Shown: positions 51,343 to 60,507, counted from the stretch's first letter. The stretch: 64,000 nt of DNA from Streptomyces mayonensis (GCF_018982965.1 NZ_JACBYP010000001.1:146138-210137); one strand, 5' to 3'. The notes: a model not told the origin generated them from the letters alone. Numbers and translations: made by a program.

Positions 51343-52230
51343 TCAACGGAGGCCGGATCGATCGCCCCTGGAGTTATGCCCGAGGCCACCGCGCTGACCG
51401 TGGATGTGTGCAGGCGAGTGGTAGCTGGGGCTCGGTGCCACGGTGTGAACGGCTGCGCGCCGATGTCCTAGGGAGTGGGCTCGGGCAGCAGCAACGCGTT
51501 GCACGTCCAAAGGGGTTGGTGTGGGCGGCGGAAGGGGACGCATTTGGGCGACAGAGCGGTTGCGGGGAGGCACGTCGCGTTCGCAGCGGAGCACTGGGTC
51601 TTGGTCGGCGAGACGTTTGGTTGTTGCGGCGATGAGCGATGTCGGGACGCCGGAGGTGAAGGTGGCGTACCAGCGTTCCAGGTAGCCGTCCTCGCCGCCC
51701 CACAGCAGCCAACGTTGCCGTTCACCACGAAGCTCCTCCTGACGAGGCACAAGCCGCCCCGAGTGGCTGAGGCCGGCCAGCCCGTCGGGTGCGGTGAAAA
51801 ACGTGGACGGACGCGTGCTGCCGTGCCGCCATCCGGCTTTCTGTAGCGGGAGCCACCCCTCCTGGGATGGACTGCTCGGACCGAAGAGCGCCGCGGTCGG
51901 ATCGTCTTGATAGCGGTCGGCGAGCGCCGAGGTAAAGGCGGTGACCAGCTCGGTGGGGGTGGGGGTGTCGAAGGTAGTCATCCACTCCGGCTCGGCGAAC
52001 GGGGACCGTTGAGCAGTGATCTTCCAGAGAGTGTAGTCCGGGCCTTCAGGCATGTAGCCGAGCCGGAAGCGTTGGTCAGGGGAGTTGACGTAGACGTTCC
52101 CGTACTCGTCACCAGCGAGGACGAATCCGCAGTTGAGCAGTGGCTGGAGGGCTGGATCGCCTGTGTGCATGGAGCCAGCGAGGTAGACGGGGGAAACGAG
52201 GGTGTCGCCGTCGAAGGCGTGTGGGGACAT
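51343..52230 (-). CDS. DUF317 domain protein (first copy)
   Basis: 295 residues from ATG. The DUF317 block covers residues 5-125: VSPVYLAGSMHTGDPALQPLLNC, FRLGYMPEGPDYTLWKITAQ and PEWMTTFDTPTPTELVTAFTSALADRY. A second related block with LLWGGEDGYLERWYATFTSG follows. DUF317 is common on actinomycete conjugative elements; its role is unknown. The C-terminal tail is low-complexity. The gene lies 19 bp after the second DUF317 copy. Confidence 0.8.
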   Translation of the reverse strand: MSPHAFDGDTLVSPVYLAGSMHTGDPALQPLLNCGFVLAGDEYGNVYVNSPDQRFRLGYMPEGPDYTLWKITAQRSPFAEPEWMTTFDTPTPTELVTAFTSALADRYQDDPTAALFGPSSPSQEGWLPLQKAGWRHGSTRPSTFFTAPDGLAGLSHSGRLVPRQEELRGERQRWLLWGGEDGYLERWYATFTSGVPTSLIAATTKRLADQDPVLRCERDVPPRNRSVAQMRPLPPPTPTPLDVQRVAAARAHSLGHRRAAVHTVAPSPSYHSPAHIHGQRGGLGHNSRGDRSGLR

Positions 52231-52249
52231 AGTGGTATCCGGGGGTGCA

Positions 52250-53146
52250 TCAGCGCTGACGGCGGGATCGGCCGTGCTGAGGGGCGGGCTTTGTCGGGGT
52301 AGGGGCGGTTGCTGGTGTATGTGCCTGCGCAGTGTGGGGGCTGCGGGCCAAGGCCATCTGGCTGAGGGGAGTGGTGGGCTGCGTTCCTGGTACGCGTACG
52401 TGCACCAGGTCACGGTGGAGTTCGGGGATTTCCTCGACGCGGCGTACGACGGCGTCGGTGCTGGTGATGACGTTCGCGGCGGCAGCCCGTAGGTGCGGGA
52501 GTGTCGTGCGAGTGAGGTACGCCCGCCAGCTGGGCGTGAGGCGAGGCTCGACGCCGGCGGAGAGTCGCCACATGGATTTGGCAGGGGAGACTAGTTCGTC
52601 GTACTCGTGGGTCCAACCGCTGCGGGTGCGGACACCGGCGTGCCCATCCGGGGAGATGTTCCAGTAGGGCCGGCTACCGCGTACGAGCTCCCAACTGTGG
52701 CGGCGGAAGACACTCTCGTGGCTGTCACCGGTGTAGTGCGGGCCGTCGCTGAAGTAGTCGCGAAAATTGCTGGGCAGGCTGTCCACGAGTGCCGAGGCGA
52801 AGCCGGCGACGATCTCTTGTGGGGTGTTCCGGTCGAAGGTGGTGATCCAGTCAGGGACGCCGAGTGGATCCTCTGCGTACGTGATGGTCCAGCCGCCGAA
52901 GTAGCTGTCGGCGGTGTTCGCGATCCGTACGCGCTGGCAGGGGCTGGTGAAGTACGTGTCCCTGTTGTCGAACGGGACGGTCTGTGTCCAGCCGGGTGCG
53001 TCGTCCAGGACGTCGAGGACCGGGGCGCGGGAGCCGGGGCCTGCGAGGTAGAGCGGGGCGACGAGGACAGGGGTGTCGGGGGTGAGGGCGTCGAGATCGA
53101 GTGTGGACGTGAGGTCCTCCAGAGAGGGATGCCTGAGCGTGTGCAC
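52250..53146 (-). CDS. DUF317 domain protein (second copy)
   Basis: 298 residues from GTG. The same architecture as the neighbour: LVAPLYLAGPGSRAPVLDVLDD, YFGGWTITYAEDPLGVPDWITTFDRNTPQEIVAGFASALVDSL, then a second block with WNISPDGHAGVRTRSGWTHEY. A Pro/Ala/Thr-rich tail ends the protein. The copies are diverged enough that the duplication is old. Confidence 0.8.
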   Translation of the reverse strand: MHTLRHPSLEDLTSTLDLDALTPDTPVLVAPLYLAGPGSRAPVLDVLDDAPGWTQTVPFDNRDTYFTSPCQRVRIANTADSYFGGWTITYAEDPLGVPDWITTFDRNTPQEIVAGFASALVDSLPSNFRDYFSDGPHYTGDSHESVFRRHSWELVRGSRPYWNISPDGHAGVRTRSGWTHEYDELVSPAKSMWRLSAGVEPRLTPSWRAYLTRTTLPHLRAAAANVITSTDAVVRRVEEIPELHRDLVHVRVPGTQPTTPLSQMALARSPHTAQAHTPATAPTPTKPAPQHGRSRRQR

Positions 53147-53185
53147 GGCTTGGGCCGGAGGGCCGCGAGGCCGGGGCAGGGTGAC

Positions 53186-53650
53186 TCAGAGCACGCGGCG
53201 CGTGGACGTGGTGGTAGAAGTCCGCGGGGGAGCGGTCGGTGCGGCGGGTGGCTGCTTGGCCGCCGCTATGTGAGCGGATCGGGCGCGGGCTACCTCCGAG
53301 CGGCTCCGGTCCGTTGGAACAGCAGAGCGATCGTGATCCAAGCGTTGGCTGGCCAGGCGATATGCGGTGTGGTCTTGGCGTTCACCGACGGCCAAGAGGT
53401 AGATCTCGCGCCGGTGTTGGGAGGTGGCGGGGGCGTCTCGGAATTGGATGACCAGCCGCCAGCGGGTTTCCGGGTCGACGTAGACCTTGTGGCAGCCCGC
53501 CAGTTCGCGAGTGAGGGGTGCGCCGCGTTCGTTGCCGTGGACCAGGTGCTGCAGTTCCAAAAGGGCGAGGTCGCGGATGTGGTCCGGGACGTGGCGCAGG
53601 TCGGCGAGCGCTTCCGGGTGTGCGGCGAACGCGAAACGGGCCGCCTTCAC
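53186..53650 (-). CDS. RelE/ParE-fold protein (toxin-like)
   Basis: 154 residues from GTG overlapping the stop of the upstream gene. The first 105 residues match the RelE/ParE fold: an N-terminal helix pair (ALADLRHVPDHIRDLALLELQHLV), then GCHKVYVDPETRWRLVIQFRD and EIYLLAVGERQDHTAYRLASQRL. The rest is a low-complexity tail. No typical antitoxin gene is adjacent; the upstream protein is too large. It may be a domesticated RNA-binding protein of the element. Confidence 0.7.
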   Translation of the reverse strand: MKAARFAFAAHPEALADLRHVPDHIRDLALLELQHLVHGNERGAPLTRELAGCHKVYVDPETRWRLVIQFRDAPATSQHRREIYLLAVGERQDHTAYRLASQRLDHDRSAVPTDRSRSEVARARSAHIAAAKQPPAAPTAPPRTSTTTSTRRVL

Positions 53651-54459
53651 CGCATGCCTCCATGCGGGTGAGGACTCGTGGACGGGGGAGTACGGGGTGC
53701 CGCCACAGGAGCAGGTGGCACGGCAAGGTGCTTAGGGCCTGGGCCGGCGGAGCGTGCCCGCGCGGCATGGGCCCTCGGTGTGGTGCGGCTGGGCGGTTCA
53801 GGGGGCTGAGGCAGCGGAGCGCTGCGGGGCATTGCCCAGGTGTCGGCCGCCTCCGCTGTGGCGAAGGCACCTTCGCGCATCGTGTACATCTGGAAGTTCT
53901 TGTCGGCCTCTTCGAGGAACAACCGGTACGGAGCAGTCGCCGAGTCGGGGTGGTGGTCGTAGATCAGCGTGCGGACTTCGGTGCCGAAGTCGAAGGTGCC
54001 CGGGTTGTCGGTGCAGTGGTCGAGTACCTCGTATCGGTTCTCCGGGTTGGTTCGGAGGAGGTCTTCGAGTCGGGAGGTGAGTGCGTCGGCCGGCCGGGGG
54101 CCGTGGTTGCGCGTTGGCAGGGTGGCTTCTGGTGGGCAGCCCCGCTGGATGAGCCAGTACTGGGCGAGGGGCACCACGGGAGCGCGCTGGGTGGCGAAGT
54201 CGAAGGTGGACTGCTCGGGAGTCCGGGTGATGTGCAGGGCGACGAACTCGGCCTGTCCGGGAGCGTCCCAGATGGCTGCCCGGTCGTAGAAGAGTAGGTA
54301 GCTGTCGAGTCCGTCGGCGCTGTGATGGTCGGCCATCGGCACGAACATGTCGTCGGAGATCGTGGCCCGGACGAAATGGTCCTCGGTGTCTTTCGTGGCG
54401 GCCTGGAAGCCGGTGAGCCGGTAGTCGTGCTCGAGGCTCTCGTAGAAGCCGTCGTCCAC
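53647..54459 (-). CDS. hypothetical protein of the conjugative element
   Basis: 270 residues from the GTG at 54459, placed one base after the stop of the DUF4913 gene and preceded by GGTGG. An ATG at 54546 would give 299 residues but overlap that gene by 86 bp. The folded part (1-190) includes FYESLEHDYRLTGFQAATKD, SYLLFYDRAAIWDAPGQAEF and LFLEEADKNFQMYTMREGAFATA. The tail is Pro/Arg-rich. The family is not recognised. It is coupled to the RelE-fold gene by GTGA. Confidence 0.65.
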   Translation of the reverse strand: MDDGFYESLEHDYRLTGFQAATKDTEDHFVRATISDDMFVPMADHHSADGLDSYLLFYDRAAIWDAPGQAEFVALHITRTPEQSTFDFATQRAPVVPLAQYWLIQRGCPPEATLPTRNHGPRPADALTSRLEDLLRTNPENRYEVLDHCTDNPGTFDFGTEVRTLIYDHHPDSATAPYRLFLEEADKNFQMYTMREGAFATAEAADTWAMPRSAPLPQPPEPPSRTTPRAHAARARSAGPGPKHLAVPPAPVAAPRTPPSTSPHPHGGMR

Positions 54460-54460
54460 G

Positions 54461-55057
54461 TCAGGCCACCAGGTCCACGTCGGGCGCGGCCAGGAGTCGA
54501 TGATGGGGGCGTGCCGCGCTGGTGGTGCATGCACCGAACGGGCCATCGGGTGCGCGGAGTTGAATGAGTGTCGGATCGAGATGGTCGCGGTGCCACGTCT
54601 GCGGGCCGGCCAGGCCGGCCTCGATGTCGGTGAGCTGCTGCCAGGCGAGCCACAGGGCGTGAAGGCGGGCGACGGCCTCGGGGTGTTCTTGCCACTGTCG
54701 GCACCAGGGGCGTGAGGTGCTGATTTCCCGCCCGTACACGGGGATCAGCAGGTGATGGACCCACCGTGTCAGCGCGGTGAGTTCTTCGTCGTAGGCCTTG
54801 CCGTCGAGCGCCAGGATGAAGATCGAAGTCGGACCCTCGTGTGGGGCGCCGGGTCCTGCAGACGTGTTCGCGTCTGCCGGACCCGACACACCAGGCAGGC
54901 CGGTAGGGTGCTCGGCGGCTGCCTCGTCGATGAGACGGGCAAGCGTGTCACTCTGTTTCCGGCTCTCCGCGACCAGTCGCGTGACGGTGGCGACCAGATC
55001 GTTCAGGTCGTGGTCGGGCACGCGTACCGGCTCGTGTTCCTGAGCGGGCTCAGCCAT
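54461..55057 (-). CDS. DUF4913 domain protein
   Basis: 198 residues from ATG. An N-terminal coiled region (DHDLNDLVATVTRLVAESRKQSD) is followed by the DUF4913 core (about 95-180): LTRWVHHLLIPVYGREISTSRPWCRQWQEHPEAVARLHALWLAWQQLT and WHRDHLDPTLIQLRAPDGPF. The family recurs beside T4SS genes of actinomycete elements; biochemical role unknown. Confidence 0.82.
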   Translation of the reverse strand: MAEPAQEHEPVRVPDHDLNDLVATVTRLVAESRKQSDTLARLIDEAAAEHPTGLPGVSGPADANTSAGPGAPHEGPTSIFILALDGKAYDEELTALTRWVHHLLIPVYGREISTSRPWCRQWQEHPEAVARLHALWLAWQQLTDIEAGLAGPQTWHRDHLDPTLIQLRAPDGPFGACTTSAARPHHRLLAAPDVDLVA

Positions 55058-55151
55058 CACTACCCCTCTGCAAGATCGAGTGTTCGGGGTGGTGATGGTC
55101 CGTGGAAAGCTGGGTTTGGCTCGGCCGGGATGCTGGTGTACGGACCCGGGA

Positions 55152-56339
55152 TCACGTCGGGCTCTGGTGTCGGCAGGCGGCGAGTGAAGGCGCCAAGTGG
55201 CGCAGGGCGTATGAGGCTTGCTGCGGCACAACCCCGTTGCCCAGTGCTGCGAGCTGGGCCGGTCGGCCCAGCCCTGGAGTGGCAGTCACCCAACCTGCCT
55301 CGAGCCCTTGCATCCACTCCACGAACTGCGGGCTGAGCCGGCCGGCTGCGTCGGTGGGGCGGGGCGCCGGCCGCGTGATGTGTTCCCAGCGGGCGATGGC
55401 CGCCGCGTACGATCCCCAGCTCTGTGACTGTCCGGCCCGAACAGGGTGGGCGTCCCTGTCGGAAATCCGGCACCATCCGCCGGGCCGGGGTTCGACGCGT
55501 GTGTGGAGGGCGTGGAAGGTGTCGTGGTTCGTAGCGAGGCTGCCGACGGCGGCGCGTTCAAGTCCCCATTTCCATGCAGCCGGTTCGGCAACTCCTTCGT
55601 TCCATCGGAGGCTTTCGGGGTGGACAGGAGCCACTCCACCTCGTCCGCCAGGTTCGGCCCGTGGCCGCCCTGTTTTCGTAGCGTCGGGTGCTGGCTGCCA
55701 CCGTTCGTCGCCAAGTTGCTCGTTGGTGTCTTCAACAGCGGCCCCGTGTCCGGCAGGCCAGGCGGCGAGGAAGACCCGTTCGCGGCGGTGCGGGGCGCCG
55801 ACGTCGGAGGCGCGAAGCACACACCATCGCGCATCGAACCCGATGTCGGCCAGGGAGCCGAGTACGGCACCGAGTGCGCGCACAGCAGGCTGACCCGTGG
55901 TGTCTCCCAGACACCACGGGCAGGGTTCCACGTCGCCAGGGGAACCGGCGGGGGAGGAGAGGAGTCCCCGGACATTCTCGATGACCACCAGACAGGGATT
56001 GAGGGCTTCGATGGCACGGACGACGTGCAACCACAGGCCGGACCGGGTGCCATTAGCCAGTCCGGCCCGACGGCCGGCGACCGAGACGCCTTTGACAGGG
56101 GAAGCCGGCTGTCAGGACGCACACCTCCGGAACGTCCGTCCAGTTCACCGTGGTGACGTCACCGAGGTTGGGCACGGTGGGCCAGTGCCGCGACAGGATC
56201 CGGGCAGGCCCAGGATCGAGCTCGGCGTGCCAGGCGAGAGCGCCGCCGAGGACGGCCTGGACACCGAGGTCCAGGCCGCCGTAGCCGGAACAGGCGCGCC
56301 GATCAGTGGCCCCGGCGGACCGTCGCTGCAAGCGGTCAT
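55152..56339 (-). pseudogene. DNA (cytosine-5) methyltransferase interrupted by two frameshifts
   Basis: The start ATG at 56339 overlaps the stop of the DnaB-N gene (ATGA). The first frame gives MTACSDGPPGPLIGA. Near 56293 the frame must change to read CSGYGGLDLGVQAVLGG, the SAM motif. It continues to VCVLTAGFPCQ, the catalytic Pro-Cys. Near 56094 a second change, probably one extra A in CAAAGG, is needed to continue as GVSVAGRRAGLANGTRSGLW. The long C-terminal frame then has VIENVRGLL and VGAPHRRERVF and ends at 55152. Apart from the shifts the enzyme is complete (about 395 residues), so a sequencing error is possible. Confidence 0.78.
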
Positions 56340-57508
56340 GACGGGCTCCGGCGGGTGGGGCGTGGAGGGTTCGGTGGGACGTCTGCGGCAGGCCTCGACC
56401 TCTGACTGCCGGAACGATGGGACCGACTGCGAGAACGTGCTGCTTCCGTCCGAGAAGGCGAAGTGTCCTGTCGGCCGGAGTGCGACGGGTCGGGCTCGGT
56501 ACCACTCGCCATGCGGTGGCGGCGGCGTGCGTCGTCGAGCGGGCCGAGAGCGTACAGCGCGTAGTTGATCAACTGCCCCGGCGCCAATGCGTCCTGGCTG
56601 GCGAGCTCTCGCACCTGCTGCGCTGCCGTGGCGGCGGTACGGGCGAGTGAAGCGGTCACGACCTGTTCGCCGTAGTGCGCGGCGGGGCCGCCAGGTGCGA
56701 GGGGATCGCAGATACGCAGGACCCGCTCGGTATCCAGCGTCCCGTCGGTCAGTGCTCCGCGGCGCTGGGCTTCCCACAGCACGGTGAGCTGGTCGATCGG
56801 CTCGCCCCGGTGGTGCAGTGCACCGAGCGCACGGTAGATGTACTGATGACCTCGATCGGCGAAGTCGGTGGGGCGGAGCCATGGCACCAAATCCAGCAGC
56901 TGCTCGGGCTGGGAGACCAGGCACCCCAGGAGGAACTCCTCGTCTGCAAGGACCTGTTCCGTCACCGGAGGCGTCGATTGGGCGAGAAGGGGGTGGTCGT
57001 CGGTCGGCTGGAGAGGACGTGCTTCGGTACCCCAGGTTCGGGCCATCTTGGCGAGCACGTGGGACAGGACTTGGGTTTGGTGCACGGTTTCGTCGGCCGT
57101 GCCGGCCTCCAGGTCGGCCAGGGCGACCCGATGCAGGCGATCGGCGTGCTGCGCGACGCTGCGGTGGATGGCGCCCTCCAGCACCATGCGGCCATACATG
57201 GGGGCGTGCTCGGAGCGCGGACACGCCGACACCAGCAGGTGCGGATAGACCGCGGTCAGGCCCCGGGTGTGGAGGCTCGCCTCGTGGACGGTGTCGGTGA
57301 TCCAGGAGAGTGGTACAGGGCCCGTGCTCTTCTCGGCGGTCGCGGGGTGCTCTTCTGTCCGGAGCTTGAGCATCGCGGCGTACAACGTCGCATGCACAGG
57401 ACGATCGAAGTGTTCCGGTCGCAACCAGTCGGAGAGCCGCTCGAGCTGGCGGGGGTCCAGGAAGAGAGCGCCCAGGACGGCCTGTTCGGCGTGAGCGAGT
57501 GGTGTCAC
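56336..57508 (-). CDS. DnaB-helicase N-terminal-domain protein with two such domains and no ATPase
   Basis: 390 residues from GTG overlapping the upstream stop. It has two copies of the DnaB N-terminal (primase-binding) domain: about 5-110 (AEQAVLGALFLDPRQLERLSDWLRPEHFDRPVHATLYAAM) and about 190-300 (DEEFLLGCLVSQPEQLLDLVPWLRPTDF, then YIYRALGALHHRGEPIDQLTV). No RecA-type Walker A follows; the tail is Arg/Ser-rich. It may modulate the host helicase or primase during conjugative replication. Confidence 0.8.
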   Translation of the reverse strand: MTPLAHAEQAVLGALFLDPRQLERLSDWLRPEHFDRPVHATLYAAMLKLRTEEHPATAEKSTGPVPLSWITDTVHEASLHTRGLTAVYPHLLVSACPRSEHAPMYGRMVLEGAIHRSVAQHADRLHRVALADLEAGTADETVHQTQVLSHVLAKMARTWGTEARPLQPTDDHPLLAQSTPPVTEQVLADEEFLLGCLVSQPEQLLDLVPWLRPTDFADRGHQYIYRALGALHHRGEPIDQLTVLWEAQRRGALTDGTLDTERVLRICDPLAPGGPAAHYGEQVVTASLARTAATAAQQVRELASQDALAPGQLINYALYALGPLDDARRRHRMASGTEPDPSHSGRQDTSPSRTEAARSRSRSHRSGSQRSRPAADVPPNPPRPTRRSPS

Positions 57509-57741
57509 GGCCGTGCCTTGCGGATGGGGCGTCGCATGCCGCGGAGTGCGGCGACGGCACGGTCGGCTGCCTGCAAGTCGGCGGCGAGGCGATCGAGTTC
57601 GTCGGTGAAGTCCTTGTCCGAGGCGCGAAGTGCGCCCGCAGGGCTGACGAGCCACCAGTGGGCTCCGTGGCGTACGACGGGGGTATCAGCGAGGCGTCCA
57701 GAGCCTCGGGCGGAAGAGTGGAGCGGGGAGACGTGGGTCAA
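57505..57741 (-). CDS. small hypothetical protein coupled to the DnaB-N gene
   Basis: 78 residues from a TTG start; other in-frame starts are possible. The stop overlaps the next GTG (GTGA). A short fold is suggested by TPVVRHGAHWWLVSPAGALRA, and a C-terminal helix by FTDELDRLAADLQAADRAVAALRGM. No known family. Confidence 0.6.
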   Translation of the reverse strand: MTHVSPLHSSARGSGRLADTPVVRHGAHWWLVSPAGALRASDKDFTDELDRLAADLQAADRAVAALRGMRRPIRKARP

Positions 57742-57823
57742 GACTGTGCCTTAAGAGATGCGGGGTCGGGGGAGCGGGGCGGAGCTCCGGGTCTGGCCCG
57801 TTCAGTGCGGCAGGGCAGCGGCT

Positions 57824-59833
57824 TCACGCGGCCGGACCGAAGTGGCTGCGGCGCAGGCTCTTGGCCAGGGCGCGATCAGTGATGGCTGCTGTCTCCTCGG
57901 CGGACGCGGCGCTGAGCCGGTCGGCGTCGGGCTCGCGGTACCAGGGCTTGAGGTCGAGGAGCGCGGGTCGGATCCCGGTCGCCAGGAGCAGCGCGGATCC
58001 CTTGGGCAGGGCGCGGATCGCGTCGGCCGGCAGTGCCCGCTCTTGACGCGTGGACACCGACGTCGACTTGCCGGATTCGCTGGTGGACACCGAGACGGTT
58101 CGTACGTCGTGCTCGCCGACAAGGCGGGAGAGCTTGTCCGCGAAGTCCGCGTCGTCGATGCCGGAACCGATGAGTTTGATCGTCGCGGCGGACCAGAGGG
58201 CGTCCATACCGGCCTCGCCCCAGACACGTACACCTTGACGGTAGGACTGCAGGATCGTGATGGGGATGACGCCGCGGCTGCCGAGATGTGAGTACAGGTC
58301 CGGCAGGTCGGCGATCTTGCAGACGTTGGCGGCCTCGTCGAGGATCGCGAGAATGGGTGCGTCGAGGCGTCCACCGTCGCGCTCGGCCTGAATGACAGCC
58401 GTACGCATCACGGCGTCGGCGGCAGCCGCGATGATCGCAGAGGCGGACCCGCCGCCGTCCTTCGAGAGCAGGAACAGGGTGTCCTTGCTGGTGGCGAACT
58501 CCTCGGGCTTGAACTCCCGTATCTTCGACGCCTTGTCCGGCGGGGTGACCCAGGCGGCGATAGACGGGTTGAGGAGGCAGCTGGCGTACTGGCGGGCGGT
58601 TTCGAAGATGCCGTCGCGAGTCTCCACCGCGCCGGCGACCGTGCCGTGCAACTGGGCGGCGACCGCATCGAGCCCGGCGTCCTGGAGAAGGTCGATGGGG
58701 GTGCGGTCTGCGGGGGAGGCGAGCCAGGCCAGGACATCGGTGATGGGGCGACGGCCGCGGGCCGCGGCGAGGAAGAGCGCGGTGAGGGTGTTAGCGGCGG
58801 CAGTGGACCAGAAGTCACCCGCGCTCGACTCGTTTACGGACGCGGTGACGAAGTGCCCCGCCAGACGCCGGGCGCCGGCCAGGTCGTGGGCGTCGGCAAG
58901 AATGTCCCACCACACGTCCTGTGGCGCGTGGGCGATCTGCTGCGGGTCGAACGTCCACACCGTTCCGACTTCGGCGCGGGCGGCGGCCGTGGCGGTAAAG
59001 GCATCACGAGCTGCCTTGTTGCTGGTCAGCAGGACCGGGCCGGGCGCGCGCAGGATCGCGGGGATGGCCAGCCCCGAAGTCTTCCCGGACCGGGGAGCCA
59101 TGATCGCGACGATCACGTCCTCCCAGGAGGACCGGACCTCTCGTGTGCCTTGGGGAAGTGTCCCGAGCAGGACGCCGCGGTCGTCCGGCGACACATGCTT
59201 TGGCTTGGTGTCCTTCAGGCCTGGGCGGAGGTCGATCGCCTTGGCGGCAATCCTCTGGGGCAGCAGATCGGCGAGCGCCCGATGGTCGGCCAGACCGCTC
59301 GAGCTGCCGCGCACCCGCAACCACACCTTGGCTCCGAGTAGCAGGACAGCCAGGAGTACCAGCGTGGGCAGGACGTAACACGTAACGACCACGGCCGGGT
59401 GGGGGAGGTGCGGCCAGAGCCGAACCGGATGTAGCAGCGACGCTGCGGGAGCGTAGGGAGGCCAAGGGCCACCGCCGATCGCGGAACTGGCGAGGCTGCC
59501 GAAGAGCCAGGCCAGGCTTCCTCCGCCGAGGCCGAGCGCTGCGACCGCGATCAACAGATACAGCAGGGTGTCGGTGCCGGTGGTGGTCGAGGGTGTGCTG
59601 GTGGTGTTTGGACGAGGCAAGGCGCGGTCCCGTGAGGTGGTGCGGAGAGGAGCGGGGTTTGGGGCCGACGGGGGCTTCTGGTGCTCACGAGGGGTATCTC
59701 TTGGTGTTGGTGTTGGTGTTGGTGTTGGTGTTGGTGTTGGTGTTGGTGTTGGTGGCGGGTGGTCGGAGCCAGGGGCGTCAGCGGGTTCGGCCGGGCTTGG
59801 GTGCGGAGGGTGGAGTGGATGCGGCAGCTTCAC
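57824..59833 (-). CDS. VirD4/TraD-like type IV secretion coupling protein
   Basis: 669 residues from GTG. A Pro/Thr-rich N-terminus (1-85, with about eight PT repeats at 29-44) precedes two or three membrane helices (88-115, 148-170). The ATPase domain has Walker A APRSGKTS (247-254), Walker B LAILDEAANV and FDPQQIAH; the T4CP pattern QSYRQGVRVWGE is also present. It should link the relaxosome to the secretion channel and drive DNA transfer. It overlaps the upstream gene by 56 bp, so the true start may be slightly downstream. Confidence 0.88.
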   Translation of the reverse strand: MKLPHPLHPPHPSPAEPADAPGSDHPPPTPTPTPTPTPTPTPTPRDTPREHQKPPSAPNPAPLRTTSRDRALPRPNTTSTPSTTTGTDTLLYLLIAVAALGLGGGSLAWLFGSLASSAIGGGPWPPYAPAASLLHPVRLWPHLPHPAVVVTCYVLPTLVLLAVLLLGAKVWLRVRGSSSGLADHRALADLLPQRIAAKAIDLRPGLKDTKPKHVSPDDRGVLLGTLPQGTREVRSSWEDVIVAIMAPRSGKTSGLAIPAILRAPGPVLLTSNKAARDAFTATAAARAEVGTVWTFDPQQIAHAPQDVWWDILADAHDLAGARRLAGHFVTASVNESSAGDFWSTAAANTLTALFLAAARGRRPITDVLAWLASPADRTPIDLLQDAGLDAVAAQLHGTVAGAVETRDGIFETARQYASCLLNPSIAAWVTPPDKASKIREFKPEEFATSKDTLFLLSKDGGGSASAIIAAAADAVMRTAVIQAERDGGRLDAPILAILDEAANVCKIADLPDLYSHLGSRGVIPITILQSYRQGVRVWGEAGMDALWSAATIKLIGSGIDDADFADKLSRLVGEHDVRTVSVSTSESGKSTSVSTRQERALPADAIRALPKGSALLLATGIRPALLDLKPWYREPDADRLSAASAEETAAITDRALAKSLRRSHFGPAA
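59701..59754. repeat. hexanucleotide microsatellite (TTGGTG)9
   Basis: Nine perfect copies of TTGGTG, 54 bp, encode the Pro-Thr run of the coupling protein on the opposite strand. The unit is six bases, so copy-number change alters linker length but not frame. Confidence 0.9.
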
Positions 59834-60482
59834 TGGGCGTGGTGGCGGCGGGGTGGTGTGTGGTTGAGGCGGCGGCGTAGTAGTTCACGAGCTGGGCCTG
59901 CCAACTGGGACGGGGCGGACGGTCGAGAGCCCTGAAACGGTCGGTCGCGACATGCAGGTCCTCGCCGAGCGAGGTCAGCGTCGCGGCGGCCTCGGTGAAG
60001 TCGTCCGCGAGGTCCCAGCCCTCCTCGCTCCCGCCTTCCTTGGCCTTTTCTGCGGCGGCCTCGAAGAACTCGCCGAGGCGGACGAGCACTCCGTCGTGCG
60101 GATCGAGGACGTGGTCGGTGAGGACGGCCGCCGCCTCGGAGGTCTCGGCGCCGTTGAGCTGATCGGTCAGAGCGAGGATCTGATGGCCGTAAACGCGATT
60201 GCCCAGTGGGTCGGACGGCGTCGTCACCGTGCCGACGAAAAGGTCGGGGCTGATATCGACGCGGTAGCCGACGGCGGTGAGCATCCGTGCGGCGTGGCTG
60301 GCTACCTGGTTCTCGCGCTGCTCGCCCGTGTCCCAGTGCAGTCGGTGCCAGAAGGTGCGGATGGATTGTTCGTAGATGAAGCCGGCGCGGTCGAGCAGGG
60401 CGTTGGCGAGGGCGTCGCCGCCGCGGGCGATGACATTGCCGTCGTCTTCGCGGGTGATCGTGATGGTTGGTGTGTCGGACAC
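59778..60482 (-). CDS. hypothetical protein upstream of the coupling-protein gene
   Basis: 234 residues from GTG. The folded part (5-195) has ITREDDGNVIARGGDALANALLDRAGF, RTFWHRLHWDTGEQRENQVASHAARMLTAVGYRVDIS and VLVRLGEFFEAAAEKAKEGG. The family occurs next to T4CP genes in Streptomyces elements. No catalytic motif. The tail is Ala/Thr/Pro-rich and overlaps the next gene. Confidence 0.75.
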   Translation of the reverse strand: MSDTPTITITREDDGNVIARGGDALANALLDRAGFIYEQSIRTFWHRLHWDTGEQRENQVASHAARMLTAVGYRVDISPDLFVGTVTTPSDPLGNRVYGHQILALTDQLNGAETSEAAAVLTDHVLDPHDGVLVRLGEFFEAAAEKAKEGGSEEGWDLADDFTEAAATLTSLGEDLHVATDRFRALDRPPRPSWQAQLVNYYAAASTTHHPAATTPSEAAASTPPSAPKPGRTR

Positions 60483-60507
60483 GGCAGGGCTCCGGGGTGT
60501 GTGGGTT

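Noticed and set aside
53647..54546. Longer start (ATG 54546) for the hypothetical protein after DUF4913
   Set aside because: It would overlap the conserved end of DUF4913 by 86 bp; the GTG one base after that stop with GGTGG upstream fits the operon style better. Not fully excluded.
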